Below, one piece after another: positions 29,722 through 29,817 of a stretch of DNA of 29,817 nucleotides. The stretch is from Streptosporangiaceae bacterium. Its GTDB lineage: Bacteria > Actinomycetota > Actinomycetes > Streptosporangiales > Streptosporangiaceae. How positions within the stretch are numbered: position 1 is the first letter of the stretch; each line of letters begins with the position of its first letter. The translations under genes were made by a program, and so were the position numbers. Location: the NCBI GenBank assembly GCA_030039095.1, contig JASHQP010000557.1:1-29817 (forward strand). The letters run 5' to 3'. The notes under the pieces are model-generated. The model saw nothing but the letters and a program-made list of their open reading frames with translations. It was not told the origin of the DNA and did not search any database.

Positions 29722-29817
29722 GTGCATACCCGGTCAACAGAGCGATCCGCCGCACGCGGCGCGGGTTGCCCGGCGGCGGGCGGGATGCTGCGGCGCGCGG
29801 CGGGCGGGTGCCGCGGC

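Noticed and set aside
1..29817. Mobile element or recent genomic island borders
   Set aside because: No transposase, integrase, tRNA or flanking direct repeats found, and codon use looks even throughout.

Overview
The window is a very GC-rich chromosomal segment (strong G/C at third codon positions, frequent GTG starts, many long open antisense frames, ATGA/GTGA stop-start overlaps). Together with the gene types present (7Fe ferredoxin, P450 with 3Fe-4S ferredoxin, several FAD monooxygenases, TetR and FadR-type GntR regulators, a DesK/NarL-type kinase) it points to an actinomycete with a large catabolic or secondary-metabolic genome. I see no rRNA, tRNA, transposase, integrase or CRISPR array. 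No species call is justified from sequence alone.

Layout. 1-1801 (minus): a membrane protein cut by the window edge, translationally coupled to a membrane histidine kinase. 1886-6406 (minus): a TetR regulator, a Baeyer-Villiger-type monooxygenase fused to an alpha/beta-hydrolase, and a hydroxyquinol-type intradiol dioxygenase. In that order the three could turn a ketone into an ester, hydrolyse it to a phenol and open the ring. 6429-7742 (plus): a GT2-like glycosyltransferase. 7748-12169 (minus): a membrane PAS-GGDEF-EAL protein and a secreted subtilase with a C-terminal array of tryptophan pentapeptides. 12557-13231 (minus): endonuclease III. 13545-17333: a divergent proB-like kinase with an extra C-terminal domain, a GNAT acetyltransferase, and on the facing strand a divergent proA-like dehydrogenase behind a 7Fe ferredoxin gene. 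17576-18528 (minus): a Cys-containing HTH regulator coupled to a 62-residue CxxC protein. 18703-20788 (minus): a P450 behind a TetR regulator that is fused in frame to a 3Fe-4S ferredoxin. 21016-26154 (plus): a FadR-type GntR regulator, a second BVMO, an SDR, a 37-codon internally deleted SDR remnant and an APC permease. 26176-29672 (minus): a third BVMO, an SDR and a DUF1116 (AllG-like) protein.

How the genes may work together (inference): the outer parts look like catabolic islands built on three BVMO-family enzymes, two intact SDRs, a P450, a hydrolase and a ring-cleavage dioxygenase, each with its own regulator or operator-like dyad. The middle holds housekeeping-type genes (DNA repair, proline-type enzymes, ferredoxin) in unusual arrangements. 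The most unusual items are the TetR-ferredoxin fusion beside its P450, the BVMO-esterase fusion that lacks the signature BVMO histidine and sits beside an intradiol dioxygenase, the tryptophan pentapeptide tail of the subtilase, the collapsed SDR remnant, and several strong inverted repeats (13381-13420, 28168-28224, 29697-29721) placed at gene boundaries.
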